Assembly (NCBI RefSeq): GCF_028532725.1 | Contig: NZ_JAQKGU010000003.1 | Location: 248,001 to 312,000 of the forward strand | Origin: Desulfovibrio sp. Fe33 | GTDB lineage: Bacteria > Desulfobacterota > Desulfovibrionia > Desulfovibrionales > Desulfovibrionaceae | Direction of reading: 5' to 3' | Length of the DNA stretch: 64,000 nt | In this document: positions 32,793 through 42,035 of the stretch, piece by piece | Layout of the letters: every line of letters begins with the position of its first letter | Numbering within the stretch: position 1 is the stretch's first letter | Position numbers and translations under genes: made by a program | The notes under the pieces: generated by a model | What the model was told of the DNA's origin: nothing | Seen by the model: the letters and a program-made list of their open reading frames with translations, nothing else | Database searches by the model: none

Positions 32793-33773
32793 ATGGCGAC
32801 GAAAATAGGTTTGAACGGATTTGGACGCATCGGCCGGTATCTGACCCGACTGCTCGCGGAGGAGAACGACCTGGAATTGGTGGCCGTCAACGCACGCGCC
32901 TCGAACGAGGACCTTGCCCATCTGCTCAAATACGACTCCGTGCACGGCCGGTTCCTGGACGTGCAGCCCACCGAGGACGGCTTCATCGTGGCCGGGAAGC
33001 CGGTAAAGGTGACCCGCAACGCGCCCGGCGAATGGAACTGGGGCGAACTCGGCTGCGACCTGGTCGTTGAATCCACCGGCAAATTCACCGACCGCGAAAG
33101 CTGTGAGAAGCACCTGGCCTGCGGCGCCAAGAAAGTCATCATCTCCGCGCCCGGCAAGAACGCCGACGTGACCGTGGTCATCGGCGTGAACGACGAGGAG
33201 CTCAAGCCCGAGCACAAGATCATCTCCAACGCCTCCTGCACGACCAACTGTCTGGCTCCGGTGGCCAAGGTCATCCACGAAGCCTTCGGCATCAAGCACG
33301 GCATCATGACCACCGTGCACTCCTACACCATGAGCCAGCGCATCCTGGACGGCTCCCACAAGGACATGCGCCGCGCCCGCGCCTGCGCCATGAGCATGGT
33401 CCCCACCACCACCGGCGCGGCCAAGGCTGTCGGCCTGGTCATCCCCGAGCTCAACGGCCTGCTGGACGGCATGTCCATCCGCGTTCCCACCCCCAACGTT
33501 TCCCTGGTGGACCTGGTCTGCGAACTGAAGAAGGAAACCACCGTCGAGGAAGTCAACGCGGCCCTCAAGGCGGCGGCCAACGATTCCATGGGCTACACCG
33601 ACGAGCCCCTGGTTTCCGTGGATTTCACCGGCTCCACCTTCGGCGGCGTGGTCGACAGCGCCCTGACCCGCGTCATGGGCGGCACCCAGGTCAAGGTCAT
33701 TGCCTGGTACGACAACGAGGCCGGTTTCACCAACCAGTTGCTGCGCCTCATCAGGAAAACCGCCGCCATGTAG
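32793..33773 (+). CDS. gap: Glyceraldehyde-3-phosphate dehydrogenase, NADP-type signature
   Basis: 326 aa. Rossmann motif NGFGRIGRYLTRL, catalytic SNASCTTNC with Cys149, and His176 (TVHSYT) are intact. Coenzyme-specifying positions differ from NAD enzymes: the acidic residue after strand beta-2 (Asp32 in Bacillus numbering) is Ala in NARASNEDLAHLL, and Leu187-Pro188 are Gly187-Ser188 (LDGSHKD). Changes at these sites (D32A, P188S) are known to favour NADP, and GapB-type gluconeogenic enzymes have similar sequences. It is monocistronic, with its own promoter and terminator. Confidence 0.93.
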   Translation: MATKIGLNGFGRIGRYLTRLLAEENDLELVAVNARASNEDLAHLLKYDSVHGRFLDVQPTEDGFIVAGKPVKVTRNAPGEWNWGELGCDLVVESTGKFTDRESCEKHLACGAKKVIISAPGKNADVTVVIGVNDEELKPEHKIISNASCTTNCLAPVAKVIHEAFGIKHGIMTTVHSYTMSQRILDGSHKDMRRARACAMSMVPTTTGAAKAVGLVIPELNGLLDGMSIRVPTPNVSLVDLVCELKKETTVEEVNAALKAAANDSMGYTDEPLVSVDFTGSTFGGVVDSALTRVMGGTQVKVIAWYDNEAGFTNQLLRLIRKTAAM

Positions 33774-33820
33774 CGCGGTTTTCCCAAGTCCGGTCCCCGG
33801 GCTTGGCGGAAAAACAAACG

Positions 33821-33862
33821 AAAAGCCCCCGGCTCGCTGGAGCCGGGGGCTTTATTTTTTTG
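33821..33862. terminator. Terminator of gap, shared with the TraT-like gene
   Basis: AAAGCCCCCGGCTC (33822-33835) pairs perfectly with GAGCCGGGGGCTTT (33840-33853) around GCTG, followed by ATTTTTTT. On the minus strand TTTTCGTTTGTTTTT follows, so it also serves the TraT-like gene. Confidence 0.94.
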
Positions 33863-33883
33863 GGCGGAATCGCCGGTCAATCT

Positions 33884-34642
33884 CTAGATGATGTCCTTGA
33901 GAATGCGCAGATGCCGGGTGCGGACCTCGGAGATGATGTCCGACTTGTTCGCCCGGAAGCCGCCCGCGTAGACCGCCAGTTCAAGAGTTTCGCGGGAGCG
34001 GAATCCCTTGAAGTTGGTCTTTTTCTCCTTGATCTTCTTGCCGGTGACGAAGGAGATGGTCTTCTCATCCTCAATATGCTCGGGCATGACCGTTCCCATG
34101 GTCACGGAAGAGATAATGACGAACGTCTCCTCCGTGGCGTAATTGCGAATGATTTCGGAGAGAGCGGCCCCGATGACGGTCCCGGCGGCTGCGCCCGTAA
34201 TGGCGTCCGCACCGCGCCCCCCCTGGATACCGGGCGCGGCCCCGGCCACACCGCCCGCGGCCGCTCCGAGGAAGGTATATTGCGAGGGCAGCATCTCCGT
34301 GGCCTGGCCGAAGTAACGGATGTTGATGTCGAGCAGAATGCCGAAATCATCTCCGTGAGTGACCTCGTAGCCGATGCTCTCGTAAGCCGCCTCAAGCTGG
34401 TCGCGGAAATTGTATATATCCAGGCTGGAATCGCCCGTGGTGTTGCGGATTCGGAGTTTGAGCCGGCTGTTCCGGAACATGGCTGGATCGGCCACGAACT
34501 CGCCGCTCTTGGTGGCCCCGTAGGAATAGCCGGAGGCCTCGTCCTTCACCAGCCGGTACGAGTTCTGTTGCCGCTCCACGCAGGAGGCCAGCAGGAACAA
34601 CGCCCCAATCAGCACCATCGCGGTTTTCATCGTTTTCTTCAT
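33884..34642 (-). CDS. TraT-like outer-membrane lipoprotein
   Basis: 252 aa from the ATG at 34640-34642 (GGGGAG six bases upstream). A lipobox LLASC is followed by a TraT-type fold: KLRIRNTTGDSSLDIYNFRDQLEAAYESIGYEVTHGDDFGILLDINIRYFGQ matches the TraT start topologically, then two Gly/Ala-rich hydrophobic segments (about 120-170), as in plasmid F TraT. TraT proteins confer surface exclusion or serum resistance, but chromosomal homologues occur without conjugation genes, as here. Its start overlaps the protease stop (TAATG), so the pair is translationally coupled. Confidence 0.8.
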   Translation of the reverse strand: MKKTMKTAMVLIGALFLLASCVERQQNSYRLVKDEASGYSYGATKSGEFVADPAMFRNSRLKLRIRNTTGDSSLDIYNFRDQLEAAYESIGYEVTHGDDFGILLDINIRYFGQATEMLPSQYTFLGAAAGGVAGAAPGIQGGRGADAITGAAAGTVIGAALSEIIRNYATEETFVIISSVTMGTVMPEHIEDEKTISFVTGKKIKEKKTNFKGFRSRETLELAVYAGGFRANKSDIISEVRTRHLRILKDII

Positions 34643-36894
34643 TATTTGCTCCCCTTGCATACGCTGATTCCGTTGTCGTCAAGAAAATCGAACACTTCCT
34701 TGTAGTGGATCGAGAAATTGAGTCCCTCGGCGGCCGCGCCGGACCCGGCTTTCTTGATGCCCCAGTCATGCACGCCAACCACATACTTGCCGTAGAAGAC
34801 CGGCCCGCCGGAGTTGCCGCCATTGGTTGCCGCATCGGTCTGGATATACAGGACCTTGCTGTTGGACGACATGTAGTTGATGGGCGGCGTCTCCCGTATG
34901 GAGCTGATGACGCCCCGGGTGATGGAGAACTCCAATCCCTGCGGATGGCCGATGATCTCCAACGTCTCGCCCAGAGGCAATTCCCGCTTGTCGTAGAAGC
35001 AGACCGCCTTGCCCCGGATGTCCGCCTGGATCAAAGCCAGATCGACCCGCGCGTCCCGGGCGATGACGCGCCCCATGGTTTCGCGCTCGTCGAACCGCTT
35101 GAGCTGAACGTAGTTCGCCTCTTCCACCACGTGGTAGTTGGTGATGACCATATCGTCGGTGACGTAGAAGCCGGTGCCGATACCGGAACCGGTGTTGCGC
35201 ACCAGCACAACGCTGTCGAACCGTTTGTCCGAATACTTGTCATACCCGTACGTCTCGTTCTTGCGCTTGAGCTGCGCGGTGCTGCGGTCGGCGGTAAAAG
35301 CACGCTGCACCTCGCCCATGTTCTTGTATTTCTTCACCTCGGCAGAACGACTTGCGTACTGGTCGAGCAAATCCGACAGATTGACGACCGTCGGTTCGAG
35401 TTCATAGCGGACCACGTCATCCTCCAGCACGGATTCCTGCAGGAACTTGGTGCGTTGCGGATCACTGTCCTGCAAGGCGTAGCATACGGTGAAAAAGGAC
35501 TTCTCGCTGATATCGAAGGTGTCCCTGAAAATCCGCTTACGACGTTTGTCCACCACATAGTAGTTGACCGTGCCGAGCTTGTAGATATCCATGTACGCCT
35601 TGGTCACGGGGTAAGGCTGATAGTCGGGCACCTGAATGAACTTGGGTGTGACCCTGAGCTTTTCCTTGGCCTGCGAAAGACGCTTGTCCGTCTCCGCCAC
35701 GAGGTCGTCCTTTTCCCCTTCCTCAATGTAATGAATGATCGGGTCCACGAGCCAATGCGTGGTTTCCTTGTTCGCGGCCGTCTGTTGCTCCCTGGTCGCC
35801 GCCTCCATCTCCGCCTTGGCAATCTCGTATTCGGGGTTGTCCTCGCGCGCGAAGGAGGCCACGTAGGTCGACTGAATCGTCTCCTCCCTGGCCACAACCC
35901 GTCGGGCCTTGGCCGTGGCGATGCCCACCAGGACGAGAATGTCCGCTTCCTGCACGGCCTCGCTCTGGAAGGCCGTGCGCATGGAGGCCTTGGACGCCTT
36001 GAACGGCATGTCCAGCTTGATGTCCAGGCCGAAATCGATGGCTTTGTCCCGAATCAGGTCAGGGCTGGTCACCTGAAGAAAGGCAATCTTGATGCCGGGG
36101 ATGGTTTTCAGCTCAAGTCCGGCGTCCTTGCATTGCTCATACGCCGCGAGGATATCCTTGAGATCGGCCTTCGCGGGATTGGGGCACAGAGTCTTGAAAT
36201 ACTCCTGCGCCAGCCGCTCTCTGGAGGAATCAGGCAGGAACTTGCCGTAGTTGGCGAGAAACGCCGAAGACTGCTCCCGGGACATGGAGCCGACAGCCTT
36301 GCTCCACACGGCCTGATTCGCCGCGAGGAAATCCGTCTCATCGAGCTTCACGGGGTATACGTCAAAGAAATTTTGTCCGCCGCCCAGGGGAAAGGTCGCG
36401 AAATAGCCGGGGGCGTCCGCACGAACGGCCTCAGTTCTGGCCGACGCGATTTTGAGAGCCTGATCGTATCCAGCAGGCCTGAACCTGGGATATTTGAAGA
36501 TTTCCATCTTCTTCAGACCGTCCGCCTTCGCGGCAAGCGCATCCATGGCGGACCGGACCTCGGCCCAACGGTTGCGATCCACCGGCCACGGCACAGCTTC
36601 GGCCTCAGCGCCAAGCTCGGCAATCAGCGGGGAATACTTGAACTCCAGCCCCTTGGCCAACCGGTCCATGGTGGACGCCACATCGGCGTTGCCCATGACC
36701 CCGGAGAAATAGGCTTCATTGGCCACCACGACTCCGGCGGCCTTATCAATCTGTCCCTGATCGAGCAAAGCGGCGGTTACCGCAGCAGGAGAATCATTGG
36801 AACCCGAGGCGGAGCCGCCCTGCTTCGCATTGCAGGACGAGAGGAGCAGACAGGACGAAATCAACAGGATCAAGACGGACAACTTACGGCACAT
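34642..36894 (-). CDS. Lipoprotein with C-terminal trypsin-like serine protease domain
   Basis: 750 aa from the ATG at 36892-36894 (GAGG upstream). Lipobox LLLSSC, then a ~500-aa region I do not recognise, helix-rich in its second half, and a C-terminal S1-type protease domain (about 555-740). The triad is visible: His in TNYHVVEE, Asp in ARVDLALIQ and Ser in TNGGNSGGPVFY. There is no PDZ domain, unlike DegP. Cysteines are few in the N-terminal part. It is anchored in the periplasm and coupled to the downstream TraT-like lipoprotein, which may be its substrate or partner. Confidence 0.78.
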   Translation of the reverse strand: MCRKLSVLILLISSCLLLSSCNAKQGGSASGSNDSPAAVTAALLDQGQIDKAAGVVVANEAYFSGVMGNADVASTMDRLAKGLEFKYSPLIAELGAEAEAVPWPVDRNRWAEVRSAMDALAAKADGLKKMEIFKYPRFRPAGYDQALKIASARTEAVRADAPGYFATFPLGGGQNFFDVYPVKLDETDFLAANQAVWSKAVGSMSREQSSAFLANYGKFLPDSSRERLAQEYFKTLCPNPAKADLKDILAAYEQCKDAGLELKTIPGIKIAFLQVTSPDLIRDKAIDFGLDIKLDMPFKASKASMRTAFQSEAVQEADILVLVGIATAKARRVVAREETIQSTYVASFAREDNPEYEIAKAEMEAATREQQTAANKETTHWLVDPIIHYIEEGEKDDLVAETDKRLSQAKEKLRVTPKFIQVPDYQPYPVTKAYMDIYKLGTVNYYVVDKRRKRIFRDTFDISEKSFFTVCYALQDSDPQRTKFLQESVLEDDVVRYELEPTVVNLSDLLDQYASRSAEVKKYKNMGEVQRAFTADRSTAQLKRKNETYGYDKYSDKRFDSVVLVRNTGSGIGTGFYVTDDMVITNYHVVEEANYVQLKRFDERETMGRVIARDARVDLALIQADIRGKAVCFYDKRELPLGETLEIIGHPQGLEFSITRGVISSIRETPPINYMSSNSKVLYIQTDAATNGGNSGGPVFYGKYVVGVHDWGIKKAGSGAAAEGLNFSIHYKEVFDFLDDNGISVCKGSK

Positions 36895-37020
36895 GCAAAC
36901 CTCGCTACTTTTCTTCAAGGAATGACGGCCAGATCCGAAGGCCGCCCCGCTCCTTTTCGATGATTTGAGCGGCCGCAAAGGAATACGCCAAATCAATATC
37001 GAGAGCAAGGCGAGGGCGGC

Positions 37021-37048
37021 AAAAAAAAAGCCCTGCGGGCAGGGCTTT
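37021..37048 (-). terminator. Intrinsic terminator of metY
   Basis: AAAGCCCTG (37027-37035) pairs with CAGGGCTTT (37040-37048) around CGGG. On the minus strand it is followed by TTTTTTTTT. It lies 24 bp after the metY stop. Confidence 0.95.
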
Positions 37049-37072
37049 CATAAAGGGATACAGGATATTCCG

Positions 37073-38377
37073 CTACCGTTGGGACATGGCCAACGCGCGG
37101 TCGAGGTCGTCGATGATGTCGTCCGCGTCCTCGATGCCCACGGAGATGCGCACCAGGTCTTCGGGCACGCCCGCCGCCTGCTGCTCCTCGGGAGTGGACT
37201 GGCCATGCGTGGTGGACGCCGGATGAATGACCAGGGTCTTGGCGTCGAGGATATTGGCCAGATGCGAACAAAGCTCCACGGACTCAATGAATTTCCGCCC
37301 CGCCTCCAGGCCGCCCTTGACCCCGAAGCCGAAAACAGCGCCCGGCCCAAGCGGGAAGGTGTTCTTGGCCCGGTCGTAGTCGGGATGGCTCGGCAGGCCC
37401 GCGTAGTTGACCCACTCCACGGCATAATGCCCTTCCAGAAATTCCGCGACCTTGCGGGCGTTCTCGCAATGTTGCCGCGCGCGCAGGGGCAGGGTTTCCA
37501 TACCCTGAAGAATAAGGAAGCTGTTATGCGGAGACAGGGCCGCGCCCGTATCGCGCAAAAGACCGATGCGCACCTTGGTGGTGAACACGGGGCACGGCTC
37601 GCCGGACGGCCCGCCCAGGACCTCCCACAGATTCATGCCGTGATAGGTCGGGTCCGGCGCGGTCAATTCAGGATATTTTCCACCGGCGGCCCAATCGAAA
37701 TCCCCCTTCTCCACAATGGCCCCGCCCATGGCCACGCCATGGCCGCCCACGATCTTGGTCAGGGAATACACCACGATATCGCAGCCGAAGTCGAAGGGAT
37801 TGAAAATCGGCGGCGGAGCCACAGTGGCGTCAAGGATAAACGGCACCCCGTGGGCATGGGCGACTTTGGCGATGCCGGACAGATCGTCCACGTTGCAACG
37901 CGGGTTGCCTATGGCCTCGCTGTAAACCAGCCGGGTATTTTCGTCGATGGCGGCTTCGAAATTCGCAGGATCGGAGGAATCCACGAAACGCGCCTCGATC
38001 CCGAACCGCTTGAGGGTATGCTCGAACAAGGTCTGGGTCCCGCCGTAAAGGTTGGAGCCGGTGACGATGTTCTGGCCTGCGGACGCGATGGTCGTGACCG
38101 CATAGAAGATGGCGGCCATGCCGCTGGCGGTGGCGATGGCCCCGGCCCCGCCGTGCAGGGCGGCAAGCCGCTTCTCCAGCACGTCGGTCGTGGGGTTGTT
38201 CAGCCGTGTGTAGATATAGCCGGGTTCCTTGAGGGAAAAAACATCCGCGGCGTGTTTCGTGTCGCGGAACAGGTACGCGGTGGTCTGATATATGGGCACG
38301 GCCCGCGAGCCGGTCTCGTCCGGGGTATGCCCCGCGTGAAGGGCCACGGTCTGAGGCCCGTAATGTCTGTCGGTCAT
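37073..38377 (-). CDS. metY: O-acetylhomoserine sulfhydrylase / aminocarboxypropyltransferase
   Basis: 434 aa from the ATG with AAGGAG seven bases upstream (38375-38377); the frame is open 47 codons further but that part is leader. Cys/Met-metabolism PLP enzyme: VALHAGHTPDETGSRAVPIYQTTAYLF at the start, the PLP-lysine segment VVYSLTKIVGGHG, and the insert and length of the MetY class (about 430 aa). It makes homocysteine from O-acetylhomoserine and sulfide, which suits a sulfide-producing organism. It is downstream of trmFO with a 229-bp gap. Confidence 0.92.
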   Translation of the reverse strand: MTDRHYGPQTVALHAGHTPDETGSRAVPIYQTTAYLFRDTKHAADVFSLKEPGYIYTRLNNPTTDVLEKRLAALHGGAGAIATASGMAAIFYAVTTIASAGQNIVTGSNLYGGTQTLFEHTLKRFGIEARFVDSSDPANFEAAIDENTRLVYSEAIGNPRCNVDDLSGIAKVAHAHGVPFILDATVAPPPIFNPFDFGCDIVVYSLTKIVGGHGVAMGGAIVEKGDFDWAAGGKYPELTAPDPTYHGMNLWEVLGGPSGEPCPVFTTKVRIGLLRDTGAALSPHNSFLILQGMETLPLRARQHCENARKVAEFLEGHYAVEWVNYAGLPSHPDYDRAKNTFPLGPGAVFGFGVKGGLEAGRKFIESVELCSHLANILDAKTLVIHPASTTHGQSTPEEQQAAGVPEDLVRISVGIEDADDIIDDLDRALAMSQR

Positions 38378-38606
38378 GGTATGTCTCCTTGGTCTGGGCA
38401 AAAACACGCCCGTTGCCCAATAAAATGCGCCTTCGACCTCGGGTTGGCAAGGGCGGACGCATCGCGATTCATGATCGGCTCCATAACCGGCGGGCAGTAA
38501 ACCTGGCCCCCACCCCATTGAAGCGGGAACGCGCCGCGCCGGGGCACTGCGCCTTTCAGCCGGGCTGCCATTAACGGGAAATCAATCCCTCGGCCGCCCG
38601 ACGGAA
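38378..38606 (-). other. Leader region upstream of metY, no recognised element
   Basis: 229 bp between the trmFO stop and metY. It contains short GC-rich inverted segments (for example around 38540-38570) and the promoter of metY presumably. I looked for SAM-I, SAM-II, SAH and cobalamin riboswitch signature strings and did not find them. Confidence 0.4.
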
Positions 38607-39935
38607 TCAGCCCGCCAGGCCCGCCGACTCGAACCAGGCGGTGAAGGCTTCCTGGGCGCGCTTGCCGTAGGCTTCCTTGCGGAACTTCTTCTTTATCCGC
38701 CCCTCAAGCCCGGGCATAAGGCCGAAATTGACGTTGGACGGCTGGAACTGCTTGTCGGGCCGGGTCCGCAGATGATTCATGAGCGCGCCGAGCGCCGTTT
38801 CCACGGGCGGATCGACGACCTCCCCCCCATTGAACCGCTTGCCCAGGGTCAGTCCGAGCCACAATCCGCAGGCCGCCGACTCCAGATACCCTTCCACTCC
38901 GGTAATCTGCCCCGCCAGATATACGCCGGGCCGGTTCCGGAGTTGCAGGGTCCCGTCCAGGACCTCGGGCGCATTGACGTAGGTGTTGCGGTGAATGGAA
39001 CCGAGCCGCAGGAACTCGGCATTTTCCAGGCCGGGAATCATGCGGAAGATGCGTTTTTGCTCCGGGTACTTGAGCTTGGTCTGGAAACCCACCAGATTGA
39101 AGGCGGTCTTGTCCGCGTTCTCGGTGCGAAGCTGAACGATGGCGAAGGGACGCTCGCCGGTCCTGGGGTCCACGAACCCCACGGGCTTGAGCGGGCCGAA
39201 AGCGAGCGTCATCTCGCCGCGCTCGGCCATGGCCTCCACGGGCAGGCACGCCTCGAAATGCACTTCCTTCTCGAAGTCGCGCGGCTTGACCTTCTCGCCC
39301 TCCAGCAACGCGGCCACGAACGCCTTGTACTCGGCCTCGTCCATGGGGCAGTTGAGATAGTCGTCGTCCTCGGGCTTCCAGCGTGATCCCCAGAACGCCT
39401 TGTCGAAATCGACGGATTCGCGCGAAATGATGGGCGCGATGGCGTCGTAGAAATAGAGCCGTGCGTCGCCTACGGCGGACATGAGGCTTTCAGTCAGGTC
39501 GGCGCTGGCCAGGGGACCGGCGGCCACGACCACCGCGTCGCAGTCCTTGAGCGCGTCGTCGTCCAGGGAGGTTATTTCCCGGCGGACCACGGTAATGAGC
39601 TCATGGCCCTCGATCTTATCGGTGATGTATTCGGAAAACAGGGTGCGGTCCACGGCCAGCGCTCCGCCCGCCGGAACCCTTGTGGCAAAGGCCGCTTCCA
39701 TGACCAGGCTGCCCAGGGCTTCCATTTCATCCTTGAGCAGGCCTATGGCCGCCGCCGGACCTGTGGCGCGAAAAGAGTTGGAGCAGACCAGCTCGGCCAG
39801 TCCGTCCTCGGTGTGGGCCTCGGAATGTTTTTCGGGCTTCATCTCGAAAAGAGTCACCGAGACCCCGGCGCGCGCCAGTTGCCAGGCGCAGTCGCACCCG
39901 GCCAGACCGCCGCCCACTATCACCACATGTGCCAT
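38607..39935 (-). CDS. trmFO: Methylenetetrahydrofolate-tRNA (uracil-5-)-methyltransferase
   Basis: 442 aa. The N-terminal FAD motif [29 protein letters not shown] and the segment [16 protein letters not shown] are diagnostic of TrmFO, which makes m5U54 in tRNA using folate and FAD. Later motifs [26 protein letters not shown]-like (around residue 340-365) agree. The length is normal. GGAGGGG precedes the ATG. It is divergent from the OppD gene. Confidence 0.96.
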   Translation of the reverse strand: [442 protein letters not shown]

Positions 39936-40012
39936 TTCCCCTCCCGGGTATCGTTTACGTCCGCCGCAATATGCCGTATAGGTGGCCTGACTGCGAACCT
40001 GCGGAATTCCTT

Positions 40013-40981
40013 ATGACAAAACCATTACTGGACATACGCGAGCTGACCACCTGCTTTTCCTCGCCCCAGGGCATCGCCAAGGCGGTGGATAACGTCAGCC
40101 TTTCCTTTATGCAAGGAGAAACCCTGGCCGTGGTCGGCGAGTCGGGTTGCGGCAAGACCGTGCTCGCCCTTTCCATCCTCGGACTCATACCCGACCCGCC
40201 GGGCCGGGTCACGGACGGAAGCATCCTGTACAGGGGCAAGGACCTCCTCGACATGCCTGAGAGCGAACTCCGGCGCATCCGGGGCAACGCCATCTCCATG
40301 ATCTTCCAGGAGCCCATGACCGCCCTCAATCCGGTCTTCCGCATCGACGACCAGATCGCCGAGCCGTTGCGGCTGCACCAGGGATTCGGCAAACACGAGG
40401 CCCTGGAAAAAGCCGTGGACGCGCTCAAGCTGGTGGGCATCCCGAACCCGGCCAAGGTCGCGCGGTCCTACCCGCACGAGCTGTCCGGCGGTATGCGCCA
40501 GAGGGTCATGATCGCCATGGCCCTGGCCTGCAATCCCGACATTCTCATCGCCGACGAGCCGACCACAGCACTGGACGTAACCATACAGGCGCAAATTCTC
40601 GACCTGATGGACGACCTCAGGGAACGGATGAACGGCTCGCTCATGCTCATCACCCACGACCTCGGCGTGGTGGCCCGCATGGCCCGGCGCGTGGCCGTCA
40701 TGTACTCGGGCAAAATCGTCGAACTGGCGGGAGTGGACGAACTCTACGCCGAGCCGCTGCACCCCTACACCAGGGGGCTGCTCGCCTCCATGCCGTCGCT
40801 GGGCGAAACCCGCGAGCTCAACCCCATCCCCGGCATCGTGCCGGGCATCTTCGACCTGCCCCAGGGGTGCCGCTTCCATCCCCGCTGTCCCGAGGCGTAC
40901 CGGAAATGCTCGCTCCTGCTCCCTCCGCTGTTCGAACCCGAGCCGGGCCGCAAGGTCCGCTGCTGGCTTTACGAGGACTAG
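40013..40981 (+). CDS. Oligopeptide/dipeptide ABC transporter ATP-binding protein (OppD type)
   Basis: 322 aa from the ATG at 40013, where similarity begins; upstream in-frame codons are open but unconserved. Walker A GESGCGKT, signature [15 protein letters not shown], Walker [15 protein letters not shown] and a C-terminal oligo/dipeptide-transporter Cys-containing region ([14 protein letters not shown]) are typical of OppD/DppD. It drives uptake of peptides or nickel with permeases that are not encoded nearby. An OppF-type gene follows 3 bp later. Confidence 0.9.
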   Translation: MTKPLLDIRELTTCFSSPQGIAKAVDNVSLSFMQGETLAVVGESGCGKTVLALSILGLIPDPPGRVTDGSILYRGKDLLDMPESELRRIRGNAISMIFQEPMTALNPVFRIDDQIAEPLRLHQGFGKHEALEKAVDALKLVGIPNPAKVARSYPHELSGGMRQRVMIAMALACNPDILIADEPTTALDVTIQAQILDLMDDLRERMNGSLMLITHDLGVVARMARRVAVMYSGKIVELAGVDELYAEPLHPYTRGLLASMPSLGETRELNPIPGIVPGIFDLPQGCRFHPRCPEAYRKCSLLLPPLFEPEPGRKVRCWLYED

Positions 40982-40984
40982 GCC

Positions 40985-41944
40985 ATGGCCCTGCTCGAAC
41001 TGATAAACGTGACCAAACACTACAGGGTCTCCGGCGGAATGCTCGGGCTCGTCACCGGCACGGTGCGCGCCGTGGACGGCGTGAACCTGAGCGTGGACCG
41101 CGGCGAGACCCTCGGCCTGGTGGGGGAATCGGGGTGCGGCAAGTCCACACTCGCGAAATGCATCATGGGCCTCGAACCCATCACCTCCGGCGAAGTCGTC
41201 TTCGGCGACCGTTCCATCGCCGCCTGGGATGAAAAAAAGCTGCGCGCCAAAATGCAGATGATCTTCCAGGACCCCTATTCCTCCCTCAATCCGAGGCAGA
41301 AAATCGGCTCCATCATCCGCGAAGGGCTGGATATCCACGATATCGGCACCAAGGACGAACGGCGCGATAAAGTGGCCGACCTTCTGAAGCTGGTCGGACT
41401 GCGGCCCGAACACGGCCAACGCTACCCCCATGAATTTTCCGGCGGCCAACGCCAGCGTGTGGCCGTGGCCCGCGCCCTGGCCTTGGACCCGACCCTGGTG
41501 GTCTGCGACGAGCCCGTGTCCGCCCTGGACGTGTCGGTGCAGGCCCAGGTCCTCGGCCTGCTGAAGACCCTGCAGAAACGGCTGAGTCTGACCTATGTCT
41601 TCATCTCCCACGACCTGTCCGTGGTCAGCCACATCTGCGACCGCGTCGCGGTCATGTATCTCGGAAGGATTATGGAAATAGGTCCAAGCAAGGCCCTGTT
41701 CGCCGCCCCCAGGCACCCGTACACCGAAGCCCTGCTCTCAGCCGTGCTGCGGCCTGATCCGACCGTCCGGCCCCAGCGCATCGCGCTCACGGGCGACATG
41801 CCCAGCCCCATGGACCCGCCCAAGGGTTGTCCTTTCCATCCCCGCTGTCCGAAAGCCTTCGACAAATGCAGGACGGACCGCCCGGAGCTCATGGAGCAGC
41901 CCGACGGCGTACGCGCGGCCTGCTGGCTCCACGGCGGGCTGTAA
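40985..41944 (+). CDS. Oligopeptide/dipeptide ABC transporter ATP-binding protein (OppF type)
   Basis: 319 aa. Walker A GESGCGKSTLAKCI, signature FSGGQRQRVAVARALA, Walker B LVVCDEPVSALDVSVQAQ and the C-terminal CPFHPRCPKAFDKC region identify the second nucleotide-binding subunit of an Opp/Dpp transporter. An insertion near the start (SGGMLGLVTGTVRAV) is common for OppF. It pairs with the upstream OppD-type protein. No binding protein or permease genes occur in this window. Confidence 0.9.
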   Translation: MALLELINVTKHYRVSGGMLGLVTGTVRAVDGVNLSVDRGETLGLVGESGCGKSTLAKCIMGLEPITSGEVVFGDRSIAAWDEKKLRAKMQMIFQDPYSSLNPRQKIGSIIREGLDIHDIGTKDERRDKVADLLKLVGLRPEHGQRYPHEFSGGQRQRVAVARALALDPTLVVCDEPVSALDVSVQAQVLGLLKTLQKRLSLTYVFISHDLSVVSHICDRVAVMYLGRIMEIGPSKALFAAPRHPYTEALLSAVLRPDPTVRPQRIALTGDMPSPMDPPKGCPFHPRCPKAFDKCRTDRPELMEQPDGVRAACWLHGGL

Positions 41945-41952
41945 CTGTACCG

Positions 41953-41990
41953 CACCGCTACCGGGCCATCTGTATCTGGACCGGGCGGTG
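41953..41990 (+). terminator. Strong hairpin after the OppF gene
   Basis: CACCGC (41953-41958) with GCGGTG (41985-41990), and CCGGGCCA (41961-41968) with TGGACCGG (41977-41984, one mismatch), form a long stem with an 8-nt loop. No T-run follows, so termination is uncertain; it may be an mRNA 3'-end structure. Confidence 0.45.
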
Positions 41991-42035
41991 ACATTGGGGC
42001 ATCCTTTCCCGAAATCAAACCAGTTAGGAGCGCAC

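Noticed and set aside
38378-38606. SAM or cobalamin riboswitch ahead of metY
   Set aside because: None of the conserved core strings of these classes could be found on the minus strand.
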